A stretch of 64,000 nt of DNA from Pseudomonas putida (GCF_005080685.1 NZ_CP039371.1:744001-808000), one strand, 5' to 3'; shown: positions 44,895 to 52,306, counted from the stretch's first letter. The notes: generated by a model from the sequence alone, not told the origin. Program-made: numbers and translations.

Positions 44895-45605
44895 GTTGGT
44901 CTAAAGTGGGAGAAGCAGAAATACGACGATGAAAGCCTGCTGAATGTCGAGGAGGCCCAGAACACCTATGGACCTCAAAGGGCCAAGGAAAAGAGCCTTC
45001 AAATCGCCGATAGCATAGGCGCACTGATGTCCGTTCAGTGTGGGACAACGACCTGCGAATCGTACAAGACAGCGCTGCTGGAGCGCTCGGTTGATAGCTA
45101 TGCACACCTCAGTAATGTCCTTAATGAGTGGGCACCGACCATGGAGCGTCTGGCGCTCATCGGAGGAGCCGCTGTAGGTAAGCAAGCAGGGTCGAAGCCT
45201 GCCGGTGTGCCAGAGCGCGATGGGCTTGCGCAGGTTCAGAAGGCTATGGATTATCTAGTAGGTGCAAAGCGAATCGAAATCGCGCCGGGTAAATTTGAGT
45301 ACCTTTTCGGTCGCGTGGCTAGTAACTCGCATAATGCTGCTCGCTCGAATCAGCTTGCGCTGGAGATGAAACGGCTTGGGGTTACAGATAGTGCCGCTGG
45401 AAGGCAGTTGCTTACCGATCACCTAACGCTTTCGGCTAAAACGCAAGGAAATGTGATCAAGACATTCTCCAATCAGTATGGGACATTCGAGGTTAGGGAG
45501 TCGTTACTTATGGGGCCGTCGGGCAAGGCTGCTAACCTCCAAAGCACTTTTCAAGTTCTCGAGGATGGCACCCGTAAACTGAGTACGGTCATACCGATTC
45601 ATTAA
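44895..45605 (+). pseudogene. orphan CdiA C-terminal toxin module
   Basis: An open frame begins directly after the immunity stop with KWEKQKYDDESLLNVEEAQN and runs to 45605; the first ATG is at 45027. Residues up to about 100 look like post-pretoxin linker. The last 125 residues are a toxin-tip domain with KFEYLFGRVASNSHNAARSNQL, TFSNQYGTFEVRESLLMGP and the ending VIPIH, a module I associate with other haemagglutinin-type toxins. There is no signal or shaft, so it is a displaced spare tip, as found downstream of cdi loci. It could be restored to the main gene by recombination. Confidence 0.7.
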
Positions 45606-45612
45606 GGGATCA

Positions 45613-45978
45613 ATGATGAAATTTCTGAGTGAAAATGATTTTTTGGAAGAGTTTGGTATCGAACCTATCGAGGTCGACCCAAGCTTGGCGTTATGTAGTT
45701 ACACAATTAAGTCAAGAAATAGCGATCTTGAAATGGATTTCTCATTTAGTGCGATTATGGAGTCTTTTCAGGTTGTGTTGAGATTCTCCAAGCAGGAAGT
45801 GGCGGTAATTTCGTCGGAAAACGTTGAGATAATTGAGGTGGTGCGTGATGGGTCAGGAGCGGGAGTTCGCGTTGTATTTGGTTTCGCTGAATTAATTTCA
45901 GAGGCAAGGGTGATGTTTGAACCTGATCTGAGCTGTCGATGGTGGACATTGCGGGGGAATAGTGGGTCGGACCAATAG
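45613..45978 (+). CDS. putative immunity protein of the orphan toxin module
   Basis: A 121-residue acidic protein (MMKFLSENDFLEEFGIEPIEV...) with alternating strands (LRFSKQEVAVISS, VVRDGSGAGVRVVFGF) and no signal or membrane helix. It begins 7 bases after the orphan module stop; two adjacent ATG codons are possible. AT-rich, small and directly behind a toxin tip, it fits the cognate immunity slot, but no family was recognised. Confidence 0.65.
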   Translation: MMKFLSENDFLEEFGIEPIEVDPSLALCSYTIKSRNSDLEMDFSFSAIMESFQVVLRFSKQEVAVISSENVEIIEVVRDGSGAGVRVVFGFAELISEARVMFEPDLSCRWWTLRGNSGSDQ

Positions 45979-46035
45979 AAGAAGAAATGAGGAAAAAGGG
46001 AAAGGGTTGAATGACTCTTACTTAGGAGTGCAAAG

Positions 46036-46118
46036 AAATGGGGACGGATTTATTTTCGCTAGACGAATAGAGTTGGCCTGCCCCTATTTAGTTCTATTGA
46101 ATAAATCTGTCCCCTTTT
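46036..46118 (+). repeat. 83-bp terminally inverted repeat, copy A
   Basis: GGGGACGGATTTATT near the left end is inverted as AATAAATCTGTCCCC at the right, around a shared centre TCGCTAGACGAATAG...GCCTGCCCCTATTT. A partial extra GGGGGCTGTCCCC lies just beyond (about 46140-46153). Confidence 0.85.
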
Positions 46119-46187
46119 CTCGCTTTTCTTACTAATTATTGGGGGCTGTCCCCTTTATATACTTCATATAAAACTAAAGGACCGGCG

Positions 46188-46787
46188 ATGCTGCGTATTG
46201 TTCCTATGATAGCCACGGCGTTCACTCTCAGCGCTTGCTCAGGTAACGTGTACCAGTACGAGAGCCCTGAAGCCAGGCAACAGATGAGTCAGGACTTGAT
46301 ACTGGGTACTATCATCGATTCGTCGAGAATGAACTGGTGTGTTCATCCTTACGGCAGTGCTCCAGGGTGCAAGCCCGAAAAAGGAATTGGAATCGTTACG
46401 CCGGATGGTCTGGTGATGGCTCATTTTGTCAACGGCAAGTATGTACAGGCCCGCGTTCTCAAATCCGAAGATGTCATCTGCTCAACTGTCCCCGGCGGAA
46501 GAGCTGCGGATGGTTTTTTTTTCGCCTTCACTGATTCTAAAGCTTATATGCTCGGACCTTTGCAGGCAGATCGAGATGAGATTAACGCCCGTTTTAAAGC
46601 GCATATGTTTGATTATTTACATTCTAATGGGCAACACAGTTTTGACGGGCCGGAGATAAACTTTCAGAGGCCGTCCGGAATAAAAAGGAGACAGACAGTA
46701 GTCGCCCCGTCTGGGCCGTCCACCTTGATTCTCAATGATATGGTTGACGTGCTAGAGGTCTACAGTCCGTGCTCGCATATGAAATAA
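46188..46787 (+). CDS. lipoprotein of unknown function
   Basis: A 199-residue protein with a lipoprotein signal (MLRIVPMIATAFTLSAC, Cys17). The mature part has a segment MNWCVHPYGSAPGCKPEKGIGIVTPDGLVMA and a late hydrophobic strand STLILNDMVDVLEVYSP. No family was recognised. It lies between copies A and B of the 83-bp repeat and behind the orphan toxin-immunity pair, so it may be a membrane-targeted immunity protein or simple cargo. Confidence 0.6.
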   Translation: MLRIVPMIATAFTLSACSGNVYQYESPEARQQMSQDLILGTIIDSSRMNWCVHPYGSAPGCKPEKGIGIVTPDGLVMAHFVNGKYVQARVLKSEDVICSTVPGGRAADGFFFAFTDSKAYMLGPLQADRDEINARFKAHMFDYLHSNGQHSFDGPEINFQRPSGIKRRQTVVAPSGPSTLILNDMVDVLEVYSPCSHMK

Positions 46788-46802
46788 GAGCTATTTCGGG
46801 CA

Positions 46803-46885
46803 AAATGGGGACGGATTTATTTTTCGCTAGACGAATAGGGATGGTCTGCCCCTATTTGGTTCTATTAAATAAATCTGTCCCCTTT
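46803..46885 (+). repeat. 83-bp terminally inverted repeat, copy B
   Basis: Nearly identical to copy A (GGGGACGGATTTATTT...AATAAATCTGTCCCC) in the same orientation; it starts 16 bases after the lipoprotein stop. Confidence 0.85.
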
Positions 46886-46923
46886 GCCTGATCTCATCCT
46901 CTGCAAGGACGGGGGGAGGAGAC

Positions 46924-47019
46924 ATGATTCTGCATTGGGCAGCAGAAGATTTACTTGAAAAACTTGTGGAGCGTGATCCGCTAGCAATAGTAGAGTTCCT
47001 AGAACGCATAAAAGGCTGA
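46924..47019 (+). CDS. 31-codon mini-gene behind a strong ribosome site
   Basis: MILHWAAEDLLEKLVERD... ends RIKG and is preceded by GGGGGGAGGAGA, one of the strongest ribosome sites in this region. It is helical and charged. It lies wholly between repeat copies B and C. It could be a tiny protein or the decayed end of a former immunity gene. Confidence 0.35.
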   Translation: MILHWAAEDLLEKLVERDPLAIVEFLERIKG

Positions 47020-47041
47020 TGGTGCAAAAGGAACTTGGGCA

Positions 47042-47125
47042 AAATGGGGATGGATTTATTTTTCGCTAGACGAATAGAGATAGCCTGCCCCTATTTGGTT
47101 CTGTTAAATAAATCTATCCGCTTTT
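47042..47125 (+). repeat. 83-bp terminally inverted repeat, copy C
   Basis: A diverged copy (GGGGATGGATTTATT...AATAAATCTATCCGC), showing changes in both arms, in the same orientation as A and B. Confidence 0.8.
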
Positions 47126-47161
47126 GTCGATGCTCGTGGCATTGGCGTCCAGTGGTAGCAA

Positions 47162-47635
47162 ATGACAGTTATGAAGCTAAGGGTGAGTGAGGTTGGCGAA
47201 ATGAGTTCCATAGGAAGGCGGCAATGTCTGCTGCGCGTGTGGGGAGCGTTAGATATTATTTATGTGCTCATCCTTGTCGCTGGCAGTGTTTCACGGGGAA
47301 TGGTGCCGTTTTTAAGTGACTTCAATGCCGCGCTTGAGAACGTACGCCGCTGGGGTGGAGATTTCGAGTTTTTTGTTTGGGTGGGAGGCGCACTCCAAAT
47401 TTCTGTTCTGGCTACGGGCATCCTACTGTGCTGTGGAAAAAAGCTGGGTGCCTATTTGGCGCTAGCGCAAATACCATTTCGCCTCTTTTTCTTGATTCCT
47501 TCGGTTTCGGTAATCCTGCTATTGCCTACTATCAATCCATGGCTCTGGTCGGGTCTTTTGATCGCATCGGAGTTGGCCAAGGCTTATAGCCTATGGTGGT
47601 ACTGGAAAGGGCGGCGCGCGGCCTCTTTTGCATAG
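47162..47635 (+). CDS. small polytopic membrane protein
   Basis: A 157-residue protein with about four membrane helices (near residues 24-45, 70-90, 93-112 and 118-140) and a basic C-terminus WYWKGRRAASFA. The ATG at 47162 is one of several nearby (47171 and 47201 are alternatives). No family was recognised. It is the last gene of the toxin-associated cluster and its end overlaps the convergent DUF3077 frame by 45 bases. Confidence 0.55.
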   Translation: MTVMKLRVSEVGEMSSIGRRQCLLRVWGALDIIYVLILVAGSVSRGMVPFLSDFNAALENVRRWGGDFEFFVWVGGALQISVLATGILLCCGKKLGAYLALAQIPFRLFFLIPSVSVILLLPTINPWLWSGLLIASELAKAYSLWWYWKGRRAASFA

Positions 47636-48016
47636 GCATGTTGAAAAATGCAGGAGCCGGCTTGCCGGCGATGCGCCGCGTGAGAGCGTGACCGACAATT
47701 CGATCACGCCCCAGCAGGGGCACGCGTAATATTGCCCCCGAAGCCGCGACGGCAGCATTCCCTGTTCGATTTCATCCAACAGCGTTTTGACCATGGCGCT
47801 GATGTGGTGGGACGCCGCTGTCATGCGACGATCTCCCGTCAATACACCGGTCTGGTTCAGATAACGGGTACATTCCATCAATTTCTGCGCCTCTGCCTGG
47901 GCGTAGGAGAGGGTTGTGGTTGGGGTCACGGTGAAGATGGATTGGGAGGAGCGAAAGGTTGGCAGCGGCAGTGGATCGTCGGGTGGCGGGATGCGGGAGG
48001 GTTTGCAGGGTGGCAT
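47591..48016 (-). CDS. DUF3077-family protein, C-terminus extended into a REP
   Basis: A 141-residue frame. Residues 25-90 (SQSIFTVTPTTTLSYAQAEAQKLMECTRYL... SAMVKTLLDEIEQGM) match the small DUF3077 family common in Pseudomonas; a second member is at 49335. The last 40 codons run through a REP palindrome and are unlike the family, suggesting the natural stop was lost or moved. GAGGA lies before the ATG at 48016. Function unknown. Confidence 0.7.
   Translation of the reverse strand: MPPCKPSRIPPPDDPLPLPTFRSSQSIFTVTPTTTLSYAQAEAQKLMECTRYLNQTGVLTGDRRMTAASHHISAMVKTLLDEIEQGMLPSRLRGQYYACPCWGVIELSVTLSRGASPASRLLHFSTCLCKRGRAPPFPVPP
47651..47672 (+). repeat. REP palindrome
   Basis: CAGGAGCCGGCTTGCCGGCGAT is the standard P. 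putida-group REP head and stem (GCCGGC-TT-GCCGGC). Confidence 0.75.
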
Positions 48017-48063
48017 GGTGCTTTGTCCTCGGGTTTGGTGGGGGATGGCACGGGCTGCGCCCG

Positions 48064-48084
48064 TGTTCGCGGGACAAGCCCGCT
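48064..48084. repeat. left part of a REP split by the IS110-family element
   Basis: TTCGCGGGACAAGCCCGCT is cut after the CT core. The rest, CCCACAG, resumes at 49257. An uncut REP at 49297 shows the same arrangement. Confidence 0.8.
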
Positions 48085-48099
48085 TGTATGGTTAGACTT

Positions 48100-48235
48100 G
48101 AAGGGGTGGTGGGACTAAATACCCGATTCTGACTGTTCGCAGCAGTACAGACCGTGGGAGACATCGCCCCACCCCTTCCACCAAAGCGCCGATAAAGAAT
48201 GCATCGTTTGCAAGCGACGATAGAAGCAAGCCAGC
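48100..48235 (+). ncRNA. predicted bridge RNA of the IS110-family element
   Basis: Two stem-loops with internal loops lie between the left end and the transposase. The first has a perfect 10-bp outer stem GAAGGGGTGG/CCACCCCTTC (48100-48109 and 48169-48178) and an apical hairpin CTGACTG/CAGTACAG. Its right inner strand GTGGGAG (48154-48160) is complementary to the target half CTCCCAC, and the left strand has CCCG as in the target. The second loop carries AGAAT (48196-48200) and CAAG (48227-48230), matching the donor ends AGAAT-CT and complementary to CTTG. The layout is that of IS110 target- and donor-binding loops. Confidence 0.65.
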
Positions 48236-48288
48236 GCCTCTGGGTGAAACCCCTTCAAGCCGAAAAACCATAACGTGAGGAGCCGCCC

Positions 48289-49242
48289 ATGGCAATGCAG
48301 GTAAGCAAGTTGATCATGGGGGTGGATGTCGCGAAAGTAGAACTGGTTATCCATCACGATGATCGTGATGAGATCATCAGGCTGAAAAATTCCAAACTCG
48401 AAATCAAAAGGTGGCTGAAGCAGCAGCCTCTCAATACTGCTATCGCAGTTGAAGCAACCAATGTCTATCACCTGGACTTGGTCGAGCTGGCCCATCACCT
48501 GGGTTTTGAGGTTTATGTCATCGATGGCTTTCAACTCAGCAACTACAGAAAAAGTGTCGGTGGGCGGGTAAAAACCGATCCGTCTGATGCTCGGTTGCTG
48601 TCCCGTTTTCTGAAAAACGAAGGTGAGGACCTCCGCCCTTGGAGCCCGCCTCCTGCTGTCTACAGCAAGCTTCAGAGTCTCCTTCGGCGCAGAGCCAGAT
48701 TGGTGACTGCTCGCACGGCTATGACTCAAAGCTGGGCGAATGAAAGCCTTTTGAAAACCGCCTTCGAGACCTTCTTAAAGTCGATAGATCGACTGGATCA
48801 ATTGATCCAAAAGAAGATTAAAGAAGTACTCCGAGAGGCTGGGCTGCACGAGCAAGTCGCTCGCTGCCAGGCGGTAGAGGGTATTGGTTTTCTCACCGCC
48901 ACCGCGTTGGTGATGGCTTTTATGAGGGGCGAATTCAAAAGCAGTGACTCGTACATTGCATTCTTGGGAATGGATCTGCGAGTGAGTGATTCCGGACAAA
49001 AGAATGGACGCCGCCGCCTCACCAAGCGAGGTTGTTCAGAAATTCGTCGCTTATTGCATAACGCTGCGATGGCTGCCAGCAGATCGGCTGCCTGGAGAGG
49101 GTTTTACGAACAGCATCGGAGCACAGGTAAAGCCACAACCCAAGCTTTAGTAATCCTGGCAAGAAAGCTTGCGCGGGTAGCATTCGCCCTGATGAAAAAT
49201 CAGGACGAATACGTCACAAAAGGCGGGAAATTGGTTTGCTGA
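48289..49242 (+). CDS. IS110-family transposase (bridge-RNA-guided recombinase)
   Basis: A 317-residue recombinase. The N-terminal RuvC-like domain has Asp in IMGVDVAKVEL, Glu in AVEATNVYHLDL and the Asp pair in VKTDPSDARLLSRFL. A coiled-coil middle follows, then the C-terminal Tnp domain with VEGIGFLTATALV, YIAFLGMDLRVSDSGQKNGRR and the Ser-containing AAMAASRSAAW block. It starts behind GAGGAGCC. Such enzymes cut and join at a dinucleotide core with the help of the bridge RNA. No damage was seen, so it may be active. Confidence 0.9.
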   Translation: MAMQVSKLIMGVDVAKVELVIHHDDRDEIIRLKNSKLEIKRWLKQQPLNTAIAVEATNVYHLDLVELAHHLGFEVYVIDGFQLSNYRKSVGGRVKTDPSDARLLSRFLKNEGEDLRPWSPPPAVYSKLQSLLRRRARLVTARTAMTQSWANESLLKTAFETFLKSIDRLDQLIQKKIKEVLREAGLHEQVARCQAVEGIGFLTATALVMAFMRGEFKSSDSYIAFLGMDLRVSDSGQKNGRRRLTKRGCSEIRRLLHNAAMAASRSAAWRGFYEQHRSTGKATTQALVILARKLARVAFALMKNQDEYVTKGGKLVC

Positions 49243-49296
49243 AAACCATAGAATCTCCCACAGCATCCGCGCAGCTGTTGGGCTCGACGCTGTACT

Positions 49297-49322
49297 TGTG
49301 GGAACGGGCTTGTCCCGCGAAG
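49297..49322. repeat. REP palindrome (uninterrupted)
   Basis: TGTGGGAACGGGCTTGTCCCGCGAAG is the intact counterpart, in inverse orientation, of the REP split at 48084. Confidence 0.8.
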
Positions 49323-49334
49323 AGGCCGGCTAAG

Positions 49335-49616
49335 TCAGTACACATCTCTGCGCTTCATGCCCAACTCAGCATCATCCAACAGGGCCTTGGCCAGCGCGCT
49401 GAGGTAGTGCGCAGCCCACACGCACTGAGGCTTGTCGTCCATCACACCAGCGATGCTCATGTCGCGGGCGCAGCCCATTAACTCCGAAGCTTGTTCTCGA
49501 GCGTAGTGGCAAGGGATGCCGGGCTCGATGCAGAACAAAGGTTGGGTCTGGTTTTCACCTTGGTAGAACTTGGTTGTGCCGACTGTGAAGCTGCGGCTGG
49601 TATCGTTCATGGGCAT
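49335..49616 (-). CDS. DUF3077-family protein
   Basis: A 93-residue protein with the typical DUF3077 core: LFCIEPGIPCHYAREQASELMGCARDM, VWAAHYLSALAKALLDDAELGM. The ATG at 49616 has GGGAGAT upstream. It is paralogous to the frame at 47591 on the same strand; the IS110 element lies between them. The function of DUF3077 is unknown. Confidence 0.8.
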   Translation of the reverse strand: MPMNDTSRSFTVGTTKFYQGENQTQPLFCIEPGIPCHYAREQASELMGCARDMSIAGVMDDKPQCVWAAHYLSALAKALLDDAELGMKRRDVY

Positions 49617-49657
49617 GGTTTTATCTCCCTGAAGTTTTGGGTGCCTGGGCTGGCCTT

Positions 49658-49682
49658 ATCGCCGGCAACCCGGCTCCTACAC
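49658..49682. repeat. REP palindrome
   Basis: ATCGCCGGCAACCCGGCTCC is a standard REP, in inverse orientation to the one at 47651. Confidence 0.7.
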
Positions 49683-49871
49683 GCCCGCCTGTTAATCCAG
49701 GGGAAGGGAATGGTGGACATCTAAGGCAAGGTCGCTCGCGATTAGGTCAGGCCAGGCATGACGTGATGTGGCTCAGTCGCGCGGCGGCTGGCCGGGACGC
49801 GGTTGAGCTGGAGCCAAGTGCCTTCGGGGGAAGTGGGAGTTATGCGGTGGGTCGGGAACGATCTTAAGCAT

Positions 49872-49960
49872 TTACGATTTCCTTTCTGATGCGGCCACCT
49901 TCTGCTGTCAAACAGAGGGTGGCAGCTGTACGCGGGTTGACAGACCGGTGGAAATCGTAA
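49872..49960. ncRNA. candidate structured RNA of unknown type
   Basis: An 11-bp perfect outer stem TTACGATTTCC/GGAAATCGTAA closes an 89-base region. Inside, GCCACC/GGTGGC with CTGT-CAA-ACAG forms a nested hairpin. The hairpin strand CTGTCAA (49905-49911) is fully complementary to TTGACAG (49937-49943), allowing a pseudoknot or alternative fold. A frame on the minus strand crosses it but has no domain. The transcribed strand is not known. Confidence 0.5.
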
Positions 49961-50239
49961 GCCCGGCGCACGCAAGCGTGCCCCACATACAGCTACCATA
50001 AAGGAGGCCATACCGATTTAACCGTGACGGCCTGTCAAAGCCGGTCGTTGATGTGCAACGACACCCCGAGACTAGAACGCATCCCGGTCAGGCCGCAACG
50101 GAAAATAGGCTGCAACAGTATCTTTGGGAAACGTCCTACAGAAAAGAGCCGAAATCTGATTTTCTTACCTCAGATCCCTGTTTGCCTTGCTCACCTGGGA
50201 TACACAAAGATCTGAAGGGCACTCAACGGTAAGATGCGA
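49961..50239. other. gene-free stretch between the structured element and the ATPase gene
   Basis: About 280 bases with no convincing frame; short frames here lack ribosome sites and family signals. A weak ribosome-site-like AAAGGAGG at about 49999-50006 has no good start after it. Confidence 0.5.
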
Positions 50240-51403
50240 TCACGACAACCCTTCTAGCAGGCCGTCATCATGAAGCATGTCGACGATTACTTGCTCATCA
50301 ACCGCGTAGACACCTCTCGAAGCTTTCCATACCAGTTTCTTCTCTTGAAGGGCGATAAGGGCTTGCTGAACGCCTGGAACCTCAGCCTTTACATCCCCTG
50401 CTTCAATTCCAGCCTGCTCCATTGCTTTGGCGTATAGCTGCATTGTTGGCGCTTCAAATGGAGCATAGTGTTCGCCTTTTGCGCTCATGACACGAAGAAC
50501 GGCTGATTGGATGGGGGTAAGGCTATGTATCACCTTTCTCAGGTTGGTGTTCAGCTCGTCTGCCTGAGCTCGCACCAATTCGGCAAATCGTTCAGGTATC
50601 GCTTCGGGGTCGATGCTGAAGTCGAATCGAATCAGGTCGGCTGCTGCTCCGAGCAGTTCAGGGCGAAAGCCGCTGTCCTTGAAAAGCTGGAATACTTCGG
50701 AAGGATCTAGCTGACATTGGAGATCAATGTGTTCACAGATCCAGTTGATGAAATCTTGATCTAGGGTGGGGAATGGCACCATGGCTGCCCCAAAGAAAGC
50801 TTGATCCTTGCTGTTGCGGAGCATAGCCAGCTTGTCCCTGTTTGAGCCGGTGCAAACGACACGGAGGCCATGATGTAAGGAACTGTTGAGTTCGTCCCTG
50901 GCTGCTTTGAGCGCAAACAGGGCTGCTACGCCGTCTTCAGTCGTAATCGCATGCTGTGCCTCATCAATGATCAAGACGATCATTTTCTTTGACTCATCCG
51001 ACAGCGCGACCAGGGCGGCTGTGAGATCAATGTCTTTTCCAAGCCCAACTTTGTCCAGGCTGAAATTCATTCCTCCTACGGCGACCTTTTCCATACCCGC
51101 CGATTTGGCCAAGCGCGTTATGAATCCTTCGTTTTTACCGACGGCCTCTCGAACCGTATTGACGATGACCAGGCCAGGGTCTTTGATCGGGTCTTTCCAG
51201 AGGTCTGCGTAGAGCACTAACGCTCCTTGCTCTTCAAGGGCAGGCCGAAGATCCTCGCGAGCAAATGTGGATTTCCCGGTACGCCGAGGCGCAGCTAGGA
51301 AGACTCCAGAGCTCGCAGAGCTTCCTACCGCTACCTTAAGGATCAGTTGGGCAATGCGTTTGGCTAACTGGGGGCGATGGTAAACGCTCACGGTCTCGGT
51401 CAT
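50240..51403 (-). CDS. AAA/ORC-type ATPase with C-terminal winged helix
   Basis: A 387-residue ATPase. Walker A is APRRTGKSTFA and Walker B is IVLIIDEAQHA, followed by a sensor-1 segment VVCTGSNRDKLAML and an arginine-finger region. The C-terminal 100 residues form a winged helix (LTPIQSAVLRVMSAKGEHYAPFEAP...). The plan resembles the AAA_16/archaeal-ATPase group found alone in bacterial genomes, role unknown. The start at 51403 (MTETVSV) is one of three in-frame choices (51415, 51454) and has GAGAT upstream. AT-rich direct repeats lie just upstream, possibly binding the protein itself. Confidence 0.8.
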   Translation of the reverse strand: MTETVSVYHRPQLAKRIAQLILKVAVGSSASSGVFLAAPRRTGKSTFAREDLRPALEEQGALVLYADLWKDPIKDPGLVIVNTVREAVGKNEGFITRLAKSAGMEKVAVGGMNFSLDKVGLGKDIDLTAALVALSDESKKMIVLIIDEAQHAITTEDGVAALFALKAARDELNSSLHHGLRVVCTGSNRDKLAMLRNSKDQAFFGAAMVPFPTLDQDFINWICEHIDLQCQLDPSEVFQLFKDSGFRPELLGAAADLIRFDFSIDPEAIPERFAELVRAQADELNTNLRKVIHSLTPIQSAVLRVMSAKGEHYAPFEAPTMQLYAKAMEQAGIEAGDVKAEVPGVQQALIALQEKKLVWKASRGVYAVDEQVIVDMLHDDGLLEGLS

Positions 51404-51430
51404 GGCAGATCTCATGGCTGGTTTATAGGT

Positions 51431-51516
51431 AATTATAGAGTGACTATAGACCAATTATTTGGGGTGTGCGAATGGCGGTCTATAGAATTTTATAGAGAAT
51501 TATAGAGTGATTATAG
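51431..51516. promoter_or_regulatory. iteron-like direct repeats upstream of the ATPase gene
   Basis: AATTATAGAGTGACTATAG (51431-51449) recurs as AATTATAGAGTGATTATAG (51498-51516), 18 of 19 bases identical and 67 bp apart. Between them is a palindromic TCTATAGAATTTTATAGA. The block stands out as AT-rich in GC-rich DNA and covers the expected promoter. Confidence 0.6.
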
Positions 51517-51743
51517 GAGGCTGATTCTTCGGCCCTACCGAAACCAATGCTGGCGGCCTCATATCTTGGGCGCCCATGGCGGCGGGCCCTTGAGAAAAGC
51601 TCTCGTGAGCCGGGCCAGTGCGTTTCCCGGCGCCTAGATACCCCTCTGTCGGGGAAGGGCCAACTCCTGGTTTCAGGTTGGGAAAAGTCTTACGGGAAAG
51701 AGCAGTGGGGTGCTTGAAAGATGGCGCCGCCGTGGGAATTGTC

Positions 51744-51787
51744 GGGGCCGCTTCGCGGCCCTTTCGCGACGCAAGGCCGCTCCCATA
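51744..51787. repeat. REP pair
   Basis: GGGGCCGCTTCGCGGCCC is followed by TTTCGCGACGCAAGGCCGCTCC, two inverted REP-like palindromes back to back. The rest of 51520-51811 shows no gene. Confidence 0.65.
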
Positions 51788-51811
51788 GGCGTGAGATCGG
51801 ATCACCAAGCT

Positions 51812-52306
51812 TCAATCTGGCGCATAAATGATCGCGAACTCGAGCGAAGTGCCTGTCTCCACATTCAGGTACTGGTCACTTGTGCCCAACTCGGCCTTCA
51901 CTACATGCCCCCGGTGGTCCTTGAGCCGACAAACGAGCACATCGCCATCCACCGTGACAGGCTCGATCAACCAGGGATCGGTGACTGCGGCGACTTTGTA
52001 GAAACCCAGGTAGCCATTGCGGCTGACGCCAAGCTTCCTCTCGCTGTCTTCGTCGCAGCCTGAGATCGTGAACCTCAGCCCATCCGGACCTTTCGACAGA
52101 TACGAGCATGCAAGCGAGACGGTAGGTTCGCTGCCGCCCATGCGCAACCAGCCGTCGTTGGAATAGGCCTGCTCATAGGTGGGCCTGTCCGGGTCGGCAC
52201 CATAGGCATGCTGGCGGGTGGGAATCAGGGTTGCGTCTTTGCGCACATAGAGCTTGCCGGTGAATGAGCGTGTGTACCAAAGATCAGCGCTGGCAGGGTT
52301 TGACAT
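51812..52306 (-). CDS. hypothetical beta-rich protein, 164 residues
   Basis: A soluble protein beginning MSNPASADLWYTRSFTGKLYV behind TTGGAGAG. Predicted strands are separated by charged turns (FTISGCDEDSERKLGVSRNGYLGFYKV, VLVCRLKDHRGHVVKAE), suggesting a beta-barrel or lectin-like fold. No family is recognised with confidence. It stands alone between REP-rich DNA and the csiD-lhgO locus. Confidence 0.6.
   Translation of the reverse strand: MSNPASADLWYTRSFTGKLYVRKDATLIPTRQHAYGADPDRPTYEQAYSNDGWLRMGGSEPTVSLACSYLSKGPDGLRFTISGCDEDSERKLGVSRNGYLGFYKVAAVTDPWLIEPVTVDGDVLVCRLKDHRGHVVKAELGTSDQYLNVETGTSLEFAIIYAPD

Larger units (their letters stand above)
48085..49256 (+). mobile_element. IS110-family element inserted in a REP, about 1.17 kb
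   Basis: The flanks join as ...AAGCCCG-CT-CCCACAG, a normal REP, when the element plus one CT is removed. CT occurs at both boundaries (48083-48084 and 49255-49256), matching the CT core of IS110-type recombination. There is a 7-bp subterminal inverted repeat TATGGTT/AACCATA (48087-48093 and 49244-49250). A 200-bp non-coding leader precedes the transposase, and only 14 bases follow it. Confidence 0.85.

Noticed and set aside
46036..47125. CRISPR-like array
   Set aside because: Only three copies, with unequal gene-bearing intervals and inverted termini, so it is a dispersed repeat and not an array.
48115..48729. 204-codon minus-strand frame over the IS110 transposase
   Set aside because: It covers the bridge-RNA leader and the transposase start in antisense, with no ribosome site or family match.
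49637..49867. 76-codon plus-strand frame
   Set aside because: It begins within a REP palindrome and has no domain or ribosome site.
49742..50011. 89-codon minus-strand frame across the structured element
   Set aside because: Its middle is explained by paired stems, composition is unlike a protein, and no domain is seen.
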